Counted from the first letter of the stretch, positions 19,127-29,700 are shown. The stretch: 64,000 nucleotides of DNA from Jaenimonas drosophilae (GCA_030849065.1 JASAON010001654.1:124001-188000), one strand, 5' to 3'. Notes: generated by a model from the sequence alone, not told the origin. Translations and numbers: made by a program.

Positions 19127-20731
19127 TCACTTGCTCGTTAGCACAACGCCCAGCTTTAGATCTTCGTCCACAGAAATCGTGGCCTGCCATCGCCCTGGAA
19201 GTTGGGTCATCACGTAGGACGCGGAGAAACGTAGCTCTTCATCGATGCAGGCGCGCGCATAGCTTCCGGGAATTGTGGGGTTGGTGCACTGGAAGGCGCA
19301 AACCCCCGACCATCCCATGCTGCGCAACGTGTGGCGATACTGCTGGCGCCATTCGCGAATGGCAGAGAGCACAGATTCTGGGCCATCTCCACCTCTCCAT
19401 GTGGTGGAGGATGCCAAACTCAGCATGTGCTCTGTGAATACTCTCGGCCGCGGTCGTTGGTCTGCTGTGGGAGGGGCGGGAGGATTTCGGGAGTGCAGCG
19501 GTGGTGGCAACAGTGCCGACCCCGGGGGGCGCTGACTGGCAGCTTGTGTGTGATTCCGTGGGGTGTAGTTCGCCTCTATGGCGAGCTGTGGAATAAAGGA
19601 GCGGGGAAGGAGTGGCAGCCGGTTGGTAAGGAGGTGCACGCTCACCTGATCAATACTTTCAAAGCGGCTGTGGGAGCTTGCGGATGGTGAACGATGCATT
19701 CGCCACCATGGAGTGTGAGATGGGTTGCTGCCAGTTGGGGTACTGTTCTCCTGCTCGTTCATAGAGGAGCCACCGTACAGCGATGAGGCGTGCAACACCA
19801 CGGATGCCTTGAAGTAGCGGGGTGAGATGAGCTGGAGACCTCCCACAAAGTTGCCAAAACAGCCGGACTTTCGGTCATACGTGTATGAGGACACCAATCG
19901 CGCGAGGAGCATTGGGATCTGTGAGTTTGCTATGGGTTTCATGGATGCTTCCGTCGGGGGATAGCGACAACATGCCAGGAAGTGCGCCTCAACGGAGTGT
20001 CTTCGCAGGCGAGCTCCAGCCAGGAGGGCCTCGCATGATGGAAATGGGCGAAGGAAACTCGGAAGCGGAGAGGACGAGACGGCAGTACATGAGGCACTTC
20101 GACACCAGAGTTGGTCCATGGACACTTCAACATTGGTGGTGGCTGATGATGTGCTTCGTGGTACAGGTGGTGTACGATCCATCGTGAGGGTCACCCGGGT
20201 GTTTAGCGGTTGCTCATCGGCACTAATACTTTGAAGACAGCTGCGGTTCACAGTAACCACGGACGCATTTGGTCCCCCTTCCTCGGTTGAAGGAACCTCA
20301 TAGCTAATGGACACCTTCACGTCATCTGTCCAGTCCCAAATGTTTGTGGATGCCAGGAATGAAGATGCAGAGGCTAGTGCCTCGGCTGTGGTGTGTGCCG
20401 TAGGGCCAGGAGATGCCGGTGCATTCTGTTGTGCAGTGGAGGACATTGAAACTTTCTTATCGCGGGCACGAGCGTAGAGACTCCACCTCCTATCAGAAGA
20501 GAGCCCACCAATGTTCAGTTCCGAGGGCTGATTGCCTCCAACGAGTGGATTCATCACCCAAGTTCCTGCCGTTGGTCGAGCGAAGCTCTGAACACTAAGG
20601 GTGCGGTTTGCTCCTGCAGATGGTCCTCTTGCTTCGGAGTTCGCGTCATGATGCTGTTTGTGGCCGCTGGTAATGTCGTCCACATCTTTCGTTAAGAATC
20701 CCCATGGGGGAATATCCACAGCACGTTGCAT
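19127..20731 (-). CDS. Unrecognised protein, possible mitochondrial outer-membrane beta-barrel
   Basis: 534 aa, family not recognised. The first 115 residues and several internal stretches are Ser/Pro/Thr-rich and look disordered. Between them are segments of alternating polar and hydrophobic residues typical of amphipathic beta strands (VKVSISYEVPS, TRVTLTMDR, GGLQLISPRYFKASVVLHASS, QLAIEANYTP, ELRFSASYV, RWQATISVDED). The very C-terminus reads DLKLGVVLTSK, similar in spacing to the last strand of VDAC, including the VDAC encoded just upstream (KKVGVQFTHS). This suggests, but does not prove, a divergent porin/Tom40-superfamily barrel with long loops. No presequence or helix-bundle features are visible. 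A cytosolic beta protein remains possible. Confidence 0.7.
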   Translation of the reverse strand: MQRAVDIPPWGFLTKDVDDITSGHKQHHDANSEARGPSAGANRTLSVQSFARPTAGTWVMNPLVGGNQPSELNIGGLSSDRRWSLYARARDKKVSMSSTAQQNAPASPGPTAHTTAEALASASSFLASTNIWDWTDDVKVSISYEVPSTEEGGPNASVVTVNRSCLQSISADEQPLNTRVTLTMDRTPPVPRSTSSATTNVEVSMDQLWCRSASCTAVSSSPLPSFLRPFPSCEALLAGARLRRHSVEAHFLACCRYPPTEASMKPIANSQIPMLLARLVSSYTYDRKSGCFGNFVGGLQLISPRYFKASVVLHASSLYGGSSMNEQENSTPTGSNPSHTPWWRMHRSPSASSHSRFESIDQVSVHLLTNRLPLLPRSFIPQLAIEANYTPRNHTQAASQRPPGSALLPPPLHSRNPPAPPTADQRPRPRVFTEHMLSLASSTTWRGGDGPESVLSAIREWRQQYRHTLRSMGWSGVCAFQCTNPTIPGSYARACIDEELRFSASYVMTQLPGRWQATISVDEDLKLGVVLTSK

Positions 20732-21433
20732 GTGATTGTCCTAGGTGGTGAATGAAGTAATAATCGCTAGGCTGAAGATGGTAATGGTGAACAGAGTCGT
20801 TCATCAGAATGAATGAATGAATGAAGAAATATTTCCACATTGTCTCATACACACGCCGCATACACACACAAGCTTATCGGCAGGGCCCTCTCAAAGAGTT
20901 CCATGAGGCCCCAATCGTCTTTCCTCATCAACTGTCTCGCTTGAGGGAGCGTGATAGGACCACCGACGACTGGGGATGACTCCACCACAATTCGCTCATG
21001 GCGGGGGAGTCCTTCCAGGAACGAAGAAAAAAAGAAAGAAAAAAAAGGTGATCATTCACGGCTCTCTTCTTACTCATACTGAAGGCTCCAACGCGCTTAC
21101 CATAGGCACGTGCAACTGAAGTTGCGCTTTCGGGGCGATGCAGTCGGCTCCACTAATCAGAAATCAAAGGAAAAAACAACAACCAAAAGGAGAGGTAGTC
21201 CGGTTTGACAGTTACGGGGTCCACCGAGGTTGCGGTAGCGCGCTGGCGGTGGCGACGATCATGGATAGGTGGAGTTGTCCGGAGGAGTACTCACCGAGCT
21301 CGCACAAACCGTGCTCACTTAAAAAGACTTGATATACTTCCTACACAAGCACTTTGATACACGCACAAAACCCCATGGGACGACGAAGACGCCCTGAGGT
21401 GAACAGGGTGAGTTCACACATTTGGTCGTCTGA
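20732..21433. other. Intergenic spacer with a GAAT tetranucleotide repeat
   Basis: About 700 bases between VDAC and the possible beta-barrel gene. It contains a short (GAAT)n repeat at about 20806-20826, read on the minus strand as a pyrimidine-rich ATTC run just upstream of the ATG at 20731, and a purine-rich stretch near 21025-21050. The rest is presumed VDAC 3' UTR. No gene seen. Confidence 0.5.
20806..20826. repeat. (GAAT)n microsatellite
   Basis: Four to five tandem GAAT units directly visible. A similar short run of GAAT units occurs at 29505-29518. Confidence 0.8.
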
Positions 21434-22276
21434 TTAGCTGTGGGTGAACTGAACGCCAACCTTCTTGGACTTGTTGGTGCTGACAGCGACGGTCCAGTTG
21501 TCGGCGAGCTTCGCGATGTACGCGGCATCCCATGTACCCTTGCGGTCCACACGGAGCTTGAGGGCATTCTTGGGGAAGAGGAAGCACGCAATCTCGGCAC
21601 CAATCTTCACGTTCCAGTCCTCCTTGAGGGAAGAGCCGCAGGTGCTCTGCATGCCAAGCACCATACGCTGGTTCTTTCCAGCGACCTTGAAGGACAGGGG
21701 ACCGTTCACGCTGGTGGTGAAGGTCTTGAGCTTGTTGGTGATGATGGACATCTCGCAGCCAGCGCGGTTGATGTAGCGGGTTCCGGCGCTCCAGTTGCAG
21801 GTCTTCTCCTTCAGATTATAGTCCGCGCCGCAGCCAATCTGGCAGTTGCTGGCCACATCCACTCCGAGGCCAAGCTCGACGGCCTTCGCCGTCAGCTTCT
21901 CGTTGATGCTTGCACGCTTGTTCAGCATGACGCAGGTCTCGTGGGCAACGGAGTAGTCCAGCTTGCCGTTAACGCGGGACACAACAGCCTCCACCTTGTG
22001 GCCGGACACGTTGTACGTGCCAGTAGCCTTCACGCTGGAGAAGTTGGGGTTCACATTGACCTTCACGGAGCCACCGCAGTCCGCAACGTACTCCACATCC
22101 GTGGAGATGGCACCCTTGGCGTACTGGGGGTTCACGAAGACGGTGTTGACGGGGCCCTTGAACTTGCTCTCGAGCTTCCACTGCTCAGGATCCTGGTAGC
22201 TCTTGGACAGCAGGTCGCTGGTGGTCTTGCTGAAGTCCTTGAAGAGGGCGGGCTTGGCGTACTGCTTCTGAGACAT
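21434..22276 (-). CDS. VDAC: Voltage-dependent anion channel (mitochondrial porin)
   Basis: 280 aa from the ATG at 22276. It begins MSQKQYAKPALFKDFSKTTSDLL; the KPALFKDF.K...DLL pattern is the conserved N-terminal helix of VDAC. Alternating beta-strand segments fill the rest, and the length fits the family (about 270-285). VDAC is the main metabolite pore of the mitochondrial outer membrane for ADP/ATP and other small solutes. There is no cleavable presequence, as expected. The C-terminal strand ends KKVGVQFTHS. Codon use is strongly biased toward C/G endings, consistent with high expression. The upstream splice signal is the clearest in the window (AG at 22314), and it places the 5' end downstream of the longer frame, supporting this start. 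Confidence 0.9.
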   Translation of the reverse strand: MSQKQYAKPALFKDFSKTTSDLLSKSYQDPEQWKLESKFKGPVNTVFVNPQYAKGAISTDVEYVADCGGSVKVNVNPNFSSVKATGTYNVSGHKVEAVVSRVNGKLDYSVAHETCVMLNKRASINEKLTAKAVELGLGVDVASNCQIGCGADYNLKEKTCNWSAGTRYINRAGCEMSIITNKLKTFTTSVNGPLSFKVAGKNQRMVLGMQSTCGSSLKEDWNVKIGAEIACFLFPKNALKLRVDRKGTWDAAYIAKLADNWTVAVSTNKSKKVGVQFTHS

Positions 22277-22311
22277 GGTGTTGGGAGATCTGAGATTCGA
22301 TAGAGATGGCA

Positions 22312-22366
22312 ATCTGAAAATAGAAAAAAACACAAAAAAGCATTGAATGGAGAGAGAGAGAGAGAG
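22312..22366 (-). promoter_or_regulatory. Polypyrimidine tract and trans-splice acceptor for VDAC
   Basis: Minus strand: a CT repeat (about 22349-22366), a T-rich run, then TTTTTTCTATTTTCAG with the G at 22314. The mRNA body would start at 22313 with a 37-nt 5' UTR before the ATG at 22276. This matches the textbook kinetoplastid arrangement of a pyrimidine tract followed by the first AG. Confidence 0.7.
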
Positions 22367-22981
22367 AGACAGTATTGTGTGCTGCAAAAGACATCAAACC
22401 ATGTAACAGGAGTAATACGCCACGCAAATGGCAGGTGAAAGTCAAATGAGACAGGGACGTACAACGCAACCCAGTAAGCGTCGATGCCTGACACGTACAG
22501 AAACACAAGGATTACAACAGTTGCGGGAGATCGCAGCTTCCACGAGAATGCATGGAGGAGAGAATCCTTCAGTGTCCTGTACCGTAGAAATGTTGTCTTA
22601 AGAAGAAGACGTCTGGGCGATGTAGGCAACACCACCAAAAACTGATGAGAGTGATACGTGCGAAGCTCACCCATGGACATGGACTGGATCCAGAAGAGAT
22701 AGGGGGACTTCTCGAAAGATTCATCACGTTCGCACTCAAGAAAAAAGAGAAGCAGCAACAAGGCATGGGGGGGATTCAAAAGGAAATGGTGAGAGGAAAA
22801 CACACGTAATTTACCGTTATCATCGTAAAATCGTTGGTGGATTCGGATGCCGAGCAATGGGAGATCGTACATGCCGATGTCCGTCTGCAATCCTTGGAGT
22901 GAAGCTGCTTGGTAACCATGTGTGGTTAGGCTGTTGTTCTGTCCATTTGCCGCCTGCACTGGTTGTGGAGGGAGAGAAGAA
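22367..22981. other. Intergenic: 3' region of the 1684-aa gene
   Basis: About 600 bases, presumably 3' UTR. A hydrophobic open frame crosses it on the minus strand but runs through the VDAC splice site and out of frame into both genes, so I do not accept it. Confidence 0.5.
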
Positions 22982-25900
22982 TTACATTGGGAAGTAAGAC
23001 GAGTTACGCATAGCGTTGGCCTGGATAGCCTTGAAGTAAGTGTACGGCTCCGCTGGCGCGCGACGAGGCAGTTCAGCCAAAGTGGCAATATCGCAACTAC
23101 ACAAATCACTGCTGCTATGCTGCCGATTATTGGGCAAACCTTGGTCGTCCAGGGAGGACAATGAGGACGTGTTGGGAGATGAATGAGTGTCACCAACTTT
23201 TGTGGAGCTTAACAAGTCAGGAGATGACTGATCACGTGTGCTGAGTGTGGTGCGAACCGAGTCATCTGCTGTTACCGCAGATACCGACATGGGAGAAGGT
23301 GCCAGTGGCAATGGCAACTCCAATGCGTAGTCTGAGCTTCGATTCTGAGCATGGCTGCTTGGATGTCTACGGTTAAGCCCTCGTCTAACATCTCCAAGAG
23401 ATGCGGCTGCTTCTTCACCATAGCGTGACGAGAGGCGAATGCTTGGCCATTGGGCAAGGCTGGATTCCTCCTTCTGCTCAGGGTCCAAGTGTGGTACACT
23501 CGCCGGGGAGAGGTCACCAACGAGGAGCTCAGCCGCACTGACATCACAGGATGACACTTGAGGGGGCATTCGGGACGACGGTGAATAGCGACGCTGAGTG
23601 ATTCCTCGGCGCAGAGCAAAGCGTGACTCCAAGGGAGACCCTGGTTTCCCACGCAGGTTTGGCGCGGACATGGCCAATAGGTTGCCACCACTCCTCGTAG
23701 TCGCATTGTCCGCGATGGTAGAGGTGCTGGCCGGAATTTGAAACATTCCGGGGCTTCCGCGGAGAGCGCTGGAGCTGTGTCGCACGGCATCATCCGCCAA
23801 CGATGGAGGCAAGCCCACACGGCGGCGTCCCACCGAGGGGAATGGATTTGTACTACCCTCAGCCAAAGAGCCATGATGATCGATGGTCGGCCAAGAGTGG
23901 CGCGTGAGCACCGCTGGGGCTGTGGCTGGGGCCCCACCTCCGAGGGATATATCACTGTGAAGCTCGTTGCTGTCCATATGGGAGAGTGTACTAAGTGAGG
24001 TGAGAATGGACACTGCCATCCCTCCCATGACTGGTGATCGTGCTGTCATGCTGCCATTGCTGTTGGCAACGAGAAACTTTGGAACCGTTAGTTGCAACAC
24101 ACTGTGTGGGCTGTCCACCTCGTCATCCTCGCTCACCTCTTGCTGCCCCGCTTCATTCTGAACCACGCAATCGTGATTTTGGTTGGTGCTCGTGATGGTG
24201 ACCGTCGTTGTTGAGGAGATTGGGGGATTGTGTTCCTGCCCTTCCCCACTGTGCCCATCCGAATGGTCATCTGGTGTGACTGGAGGCTCCACTTTGGACT
24301 CACCATGGGAGGTTTGAGGGGAGAGCGCCACCGGTGCCTCCGACATGCCCATTGGGTCCTCCCTCGAGAATGTGGTAAGCGAAGGGGCAGCTTCGGTACT
24401 GCTTTCGCGACTGCGATTCTCCGAGGAGTGATCTGGATGAGGTGCGGGCTCTCCATCCGTCGCACCTGGCGCGACAAATGAGTCCGCATGGTGGGATTCT
24501 GAGGGGGAGGCGGCGCCTACACCGCATTCCGTCTCCACCGTTGAGGCAGATACCCCGGTTTCAATGTCAATGAGAGTCGCGGACACGGGGGCTAAGTTGG
24601 CCTCCACGCCAACGTCTTGGGATGCTGGCATGAGGGCGATACCCAGAGGGTGTGCTTCATCGAGAGAAATGGGAAGGGTGCTCGGAAGATCACTGACACA
24701 CTCACGCTGGCTGTAGGAAGAGAGTACATCTCGTCCAGAAACGAGGCTTCCATGACGCTGGCTCAGCTGGGAAAGGTTCCTCGGGAGAGAGGAGTTGGTG
24801 TTGGAGCTGGAGTGTCCCACGGCATAGAGAATCACCGGATCTGACTCCTCAGTGTTCTGAAATGCACACCACGATGAACCACCAGGGAATTTTTTTGGAC
24901 TGCAGCCGCTCAACGTACTCGCACTGCAGGTCCAGCTTGGTGACGCCATGCGGTGATGCCGACGACCAGGACGGGGTCCTGATGGAGAGTCATCACCAAG
25001 ATGGCGGTTTGGTGAGGCCGCCGCACCTTCCTCATCTTCCTCGGACTTCACGGCAACTACGGAGGGGAGAGGAGGAGCGGCGTACTGCTCACCAGACACC
25101 TCATCCTCATCTTCAGTTCTTTCGGTAGACTTCGCATCAATCGCACTCGACTGATTGCTTCTTGGCGTATGTGCGGACGGTGTCTCCTCATCAAGGTCCT
25201 CTGGAATATCCAGTGGTGGAAGACTCTGCACCACTGTGGTACGAGATGGCATCGTAGTTGGGCAACCCTCATCGGATTCCTTCGTTACAGTTTCGTCGAA
25301 CACAGGGATGTTCAATGGAGGGAGCTGTTGTGTTTCATCACACTTCGCTGGGGAGTCATGGCCTTCCAGTGGGGTTGCTGGAGATTCCTCAACCATCGCT
25401 CGTGCAACACTGAACTCGACATGAAATGAGGTAACCTGAGGGTCGTCATCGAGCGGACTGGTTGCACATGGGTGCAATGGGTCGTTCTCTCCAGCTCCTG
25501 CCAAACTGCTTCCGAGAAAGATGGGAGCAGGGGGAGAGCTTTCGTGGATCAGAATGCTTACGGGCACGTTGGTGAGGGAACTCCCCCCGGAGAGGGCGGC
25601 TGTGGCAGCAACTGTATGTACCACAACACTCGGCGGTGCATCCACCCAGGCAGTGGGCGGTTGTTCAGTCTGGATTGGCTCCGAAGAAGAGACAAGAGAG
25701 GTACTTCCCGTGACGGATGCTGGAGGAGGAGGGACCGCAATGGCGGCCGCTGGAGGGAGTACAAAAGGCGATGCCCCTCGTGCCTCCAAGGTAGCATTGG
25801 GTGTGGCGGCGCTGGAGGGGAGTTCAGAATTGAGGATGGTGCTGTGGGTGGTGGTAGTGGTAGTAGTGGTTGTGTTGGTACCTGTGGTTTCGCTCCCCAT

Positions 25901-28036
25901 AACGAAGCCTGGAATTCGCTCTGACGGGTCAGGAACAATAGAAAGGACAAGTGGGGCATTCGGAGATGGTGAATCTCCAGAAAAGACGGTTTGTAGCTGA
26001 CTGCGCTTCCCAAAAGGTGCTACCACATGTGGGCTCGAGCGTCGATGGTGATGAACATCACACACAGAGGAAACTGGGGAAGGGAACTCAATATACCTCA
26101 GAGATTCTTCGTTTAAGTACTCCTCATCGGTGCCACTGGTGTTGCTCTGAGGCCGGTGCATCGGGGTTCCCATCAGGTTATGACTGGAGGTACGATTCTT
26201 GCTGCTGGTAGTTCCCTGCTGATGCTCGACACTCGGGAAGGAGGCTGTGGATGACGGGCTGTGCGCCTGTAGGCGGGGCTGGGCATGATGTTGCAGGTGA
26301 TGCGCCCGACGATGGTGACTCTGAGGGAGGAGTGTCACGAGCTGATGCGCAAAAAATGGTGGGCGGATGCTGCTGAGGGAGGCTGCCATGGACTTGGGTG
26401 AAGGAAGAAGCCCACCACGAGGCGAGCTACCAGTTTCCCGTGGGGGATGCCCCGACGCCAGCGGAAGCACACCGCGCGACGTGGGACTAGATGCATCGCT
26501 GCTTCCGCTGGAGCGGCGTACCGGTCCAGGATGGACGTGGACGGGCACAAGTCCAAAATCCGACGCACCGTGCTTGATCCTACCTCCGTCGGCACTTCCA
26601 ACGGGAGATGAGATAGCCTCTGCGTCCTTGGGCAGCATGGAGGACTGTGAGTGTAGGGAGAGACATCCTTCAATAAGCTTTGATACATCGGAGGGATGAC
26701 CGAGAGGCGGCAGCGCCTCGGATGGTGATGTGGGGCTGGATGTGGTAAAGTGAACCGGAGCCATCACAAGAACCGGTGCAGACCGGCGGGGGGCTTCCCT
26801 GTCCATTTCGTGGGGAGAAGCCACGGAATCTGGGGTGGGTGAGGTGGAGGGGAAGTCCTGGCAAGGTATAGTTTCCGGCGATGGTGAAGGGGGGTGTTCT
26901 TCAGGGGGGTGTTGCGGAGCATCTTCCTGTTGAGAAGCAGGAGATGGGCGCAACACAGCAGCGCCAAGGAGCTCACGCCGTACAGCACGACGAGCCACAG
27001 ATGCAATGATGGATGCGGCATGTCTACGCGCATAGTGGGGACGCCGCGCTGCTAGGGAACGTCGGCGCGAGCCTTTGGTGATGCAGCGCTGTTTCTGGAT
27101 CTTTAATGGTGGCCGGTCACTGGAATGACAAGAGGAGAATCGGTGTGCGCCAAGATGGCATGGAGTCGCGCCGTGCCCATCCCCGATCTTACCATCCTTG
27201 TCAAGGCTATCATCCGAGTTTGATGAATCGTGACGGGGCATTCGAAGGGTAAGCGGTAGGTGATAGTGAGCCCCGTGGTGTGAACCAGAACGTTTGGCGG
27301 GAGGCACTTCTGTGCGGACCACCTCCAAGGGTGATCCGCCCGGTGCGGACGGTGGGCAGCTCCTTTGCAAGAAGTCGTCACAGGAACGTGAGGCAGAACC
27401 CAGGGCAGGCATGGTGGTGGCTCGACTAAGGCCTGAGCTGCCGCTGCCAGAGGACGACTCAAGTTCTCCACGCAGAGCTAATGTGGTTCCACCAAACTGA
27501 CGCATACATGCTGCCAGAGACATCCCACAAACAGAGTTGGCCACTTGCTCAATGTTCTCCAAAAGTGACGAGAGGCGCTGATTTGTGGCATGGTGCAATC
27601 GGTTAGCTTGATACTGTTTGAACGTTGGTGATAGGCCGGCAGCCATGCCAGTGGTATTGCCACTGCCCAGCGGATTGTCTTCTCGTTGCGTCGGTTCACG
27701 TGTAGGTATATGTATAGATGAGCCGCCTAGCTTGGAGGCGTGACTTAACGGAGTCGTGAAGCGTGATTCACCAGGATGAAGGGTGCCACTTGTTTGGGGG
27801 GTTATCCCTCTCCAGTTTGATCGGCTGGTGTCGAGGAGTAGGTCCGATAGATCCTCCACATCCATGGATGCTCTATGCAAACTATGGAGTGCCGAGGCTA
27901 GCGACACCGGTCTTTTGCCAGTCTCTGCTGCTGCGCTGGCATAGGTTGTGGTTCTAGGTTGTGTGTACGATAGTGTGGCATTCTCTTGTGGGTGAGGAAT
28001 GCACTGTATTCCTCTCGCAGGTGAAACAGTTTCCAT
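22982..28036 (-). CDS. Large unrecognised low-complexity protein (1684 aa)
   Basis: One uninterrupted 5-kb frame from the ATG at 28036. Composition is dominated by Ser, Pro, Thr, His and Ala with acidic patches. I see no transmembrane segment, zinc finger or enzyme motif. Notable tracts are a poly-Thr run near residue 710 (within codons around 25850), His-rich stretches near 560-600 and repeated S/P clusters suitable for phosphorylation. A short, more ordered C-terminal segment (AEPYTYFKAIQANAMRNSSYF) ends the protein. Such long disordered proteins in kinetoplastids are often cytoskeletal or RNA-granule scaffolds, but nothing here decides this. The reality of the gene is supported by length, orientation and the absence of stops over 1684 codons. 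Confidence 0.75.
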   Translation of the reverse strand: METVSPARGIQCIPHPQENATLSYTQPRTTTYASAAAETGKRPVSLASALHSLHRASMDVEDLSDLLLDTSRSNWRGITPQTSGTLHPGESRFTTPLSHASKLGGSSIHIPTREPTQREDNPLGSGNTTGMAAGLSPTFKQYQANRLHHATNQRLSSLLENIEQVANSVCGMSLAACMRQFGGTTLALRGELESSSGSGSSGLSRATTMPALGSASRSCDDFLQRSCPPSAPGGSPLEVVRTEVPPAKRSGSHHGAHYHLPLTLRMPRHDSSNSDDSLDKDGKIGDGHGATPCHLGAHRFSSCHSSDRPPLKIQKQRCITKGSRRRSLAARRPHYARRHAASIIASVARRAVRRELLGAAVLRPSPASQQEDAPQHPPEEHPPSPSPETIPCQDFPSTSPTPDSVASPHEMDREAPRRSAPVLVMAPVHFTTSSPTSPSEALPPLGHPSDVSKLIEGCLSLHSQSSMLPKDAEAISSPVGSADGGRIKHGASDFGLVPVHVHPGPVRRSSGSSDASSPTSRGVLPLASGHPPRETGSSPRGGLLPSPKSMAASLSSIRPPFFAHQLVTLLPQSHHRRAHHLQHHAQPRLQAHSPSSTASFPSVEHQQGTTSSKNRTSSHNLMGTPMHRPQSNTSGTDEEYLNEESLRYIEFPSPVSSVCDVHHHRRSSPHVVAPFGKRSQLQTVFSGDSPSPNAPLVLSIVPDPSERIPGFVMGSETTGTNTTTTTTTTTHSTILNSELPSSAATPNATLEARGASPFVLPPAAAIAVPPPPASVTGSTSLVSSSEPIQTEQPPTAWVDAPPSVVVHTVAATAALSGGSSLTNVPVSILIHESSPPAPIFLGSSLAGAGENDPLHPCATSPLDDDPQVTSFHVEFSVARAMVEESPATPLEGHDSPAKCDETQQLPPLNIPVFDETVTKESDEGCPTTMPSRTTVVQSLPPLDIPEDLDEETPSAHTPRSNQSSAIDAKSTERTEDEDEVSGEQYAAPPLPSVVAVKSEEDEEGAAASPNRHLGDDSPSGPRPGRRHHRMASPSWTCSASTLSGCSPKKFPGGSSWCAFQNTEESDPVILYAVGHSSSNTNSSLPRNLSQLSQRHGSLVSGRDVLSSYSQRECVSDLPSTLPISLDEAHPLGIALMPASQDVGVEANLAPVSATLIDIETGVSASTVETECGVGAASPSESHHADSFVAPGATDGEPAPHPDHSSENRSRESSTEAAPSLTTFSREDPMGMSEAPVALSPQTSHGESKVEPPVTPDDHSDGHSGEGQEHNPPISSTTTVTITSTNQNHDCVVQNEAGQQEVSEDDEVDSPHSVLQLTVPKFLVANSNGSMTARSPVMGGMAVSILTSLSTLSHMDSNELHSDISLGGGAPATAPAVLTRHSWPTIDHHGSLAEGSTNPFPSVGRRRVGLPPSLADDAVRHSSSALRGSPGMFQIPASTSTIADNATTRSGGNLLAMSAPNLRGKPGSPLESRFALRRGITQRRYSPSSRMPPQVSSCDVSAAELLVGDLSPASVPHLDPEQKEESSLAQWPSIRLSSRYGEEAAASLGDVRRGLNRRHPSSHAQNRSSDYALELPLPLAPSPMSVSAVTADDSVRTTLSTRDQSSPDLLSSTKVGDTHSSPNTSSLSSLDDQGLPNNRQHSSSDLCSCDIATLAELPRRAPAEPYTYFKAIQANAMRNSSYFPM

Positions 28037-29700
28037 CGATTACCTATGTTGCGTGTGTTTGATAATTTCCAGAAAACAAATGATAGTATATATTCCCAAT
28101 TCCAACAGACGGAAACCAAAATTTGAACAACAACAACAGCAAATTATAAACAAAGAAAATGTTGTGGGACACTGGGGGTGGCGCAATCGGGGTCGATGAG
28201 GTGAGCACGTTGAGGTGATTTTGCTCGATGGTGATAGAAGGACGGTTGAGATAGTGTAGCGCTGTGTTTTCTTCTGTGAGCTCTTTCGTCAGACAAAAAA
28301 GGTAGCCCACAAGGCTGGGAAGGGACACTGTATTGGAAGCGCGACACCCAGGATATCTGGTTGCTGTAGGTGGAATAACACAACTCCTATGGGTTGAGGA
28401 GCAACCTTCCAGTGTCCAGGCACAGTGTTTTGTTGGCAGCCGATGGGCAAACAACGCAAAAACGTCTTGAAAAAGAAAACTATCAAAATAAGGTACAAGT
28501 GATCGGCAAACCAGAAACTTCAAGGTTTGTGGTTGGACTGCTTGGAATGGGAGAAGGCAGTGCCGGAGCTACACGGACTCACTGAACCACAAGAAGGGAT
28601 CAAGAACGACCTACAGTGGCGGTGCCTAGAAGAAGAACAGACTAGAAGTAAAAATGCTTTCGGAGTGGTCCACTTTTTTCTTGCTCTCGGAAATGAGTTC
28701 GGTGACGAAGTGGGGAAGGAAAGACCACGAAGGGAGGAACGTTTGCACGCGCAGGGTCGACAAGCTCAAGATTGAGGAGGAACCAAAAAAAAAAAAAAAG
28801 AATTTGAATACGCCAGGTCACACGTAATAAATGTATGGCTGTGGTTGAAAGTGATAGAGTAACACTTGATGGAAGTGAGGTGGTACACCTGTATTCCTAA
28901 TCACTTTCACAGCTGTATCGGATGCACCTGTGATTCTTGGAGTGGCGAGCAACACTCTGAACTACACAAGGCACGAAAACAACAAAAAAGGGAAAGCAGG
29001 AAAAGAGAGCTTTCACCACTGTGTCGTTTCCGGTGAAAGTCAGTGAGGAAGGGAAGAGCACGTGCTGCTACCGCCAGAAGACCGTGGGGGCCAGCTCAAC
29101 CAACAGAGAAACAACCTTCACAACACAAGCAACAAAAAGGGACTGGTGCCCGAAAAACCAGCGACAAATTCCAACAACGCGCCACTGCGTCGCTGCTTAG
29201 CAAATTGGCGGAGAATCAAGTGGGCGTCAAAGCAACGAACCTCACAGGGCACCACACCCACAAAAGAAAAAAGAAGCAGACAACTTGAGGTGGAAAAATC
29301 TGACGCACAAAGCAAAGAAATGTGTCTAGGAACCCAAAGAAATCAGTACCCACAGAAAGGAAAGAGACAGAATGCAATCGCCCTTCAGAACAAGAAGATC
29401 TTGAAAGCGAATGCTGTCTGTGTGGTTCACTTGCCCACAGACCTCCTCTCAAAGAATCACTAAGGTCTGGATGTGACCACCACACCAATGACTTGTGGTT
29501 GGGTGAATGAATGAATGAAGTACTTCTGGAATCAAAATCAACTATGAGCAGCCAATGAGAACCAAGAGAGGCAGGGGGGGGGTCAGGATTATAGTTGAAT
29601 CATCAAGTGACCTCACGGATTTCTCCATCAGTAGCACTCCTAATAGCATTTTAATCGTGTCAAGATAATTTCTTAATGCAGCCAGTTAGGCCGCTTGGGA
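28037..29700. other. Long intergenic region without a supported gene
   Basis: 1.66 kb, the longest gene-free stretch in the window. Open frames here are short, compositionally unlike genes, or lack an ATG on the minus strand. Visible features are an A-tract at about 28785-28799, a G9 run at 29574-29582 and a short GAAT repeat near 29505-29518. It presumably contains a long 3' UTR of the SLX9-like gene (right) and the 5' UTR of the 1684-aa gene (left). A non-coding RNA gene is possible but I cannot show one. Confidence 0.5.

Noticed and set aside
21440..22303. 287-codon plus-strand frame opposite VDAC
   Set aside because: Antisense shadow caused by strong GC3 bias; opposite to cluster direction and Val/Leu/Gly/His-rich as expected of a mirror frame.
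22132..23196. 354-codon minus-strand frame with hydrophobic segments between VDAC and the 1684-aa gene
   Set aside because: It overlaps both genes out of frame and runs through the clear VDAC trans-splice signal; its hydrophobic character comes from pyrimidine tracts.
28044..28523. 159-codon minus-strand frame
   Set aside because: Its first codon is TTG, composition is that of a pyrimidine-rich 5' region and no family is recognisable.
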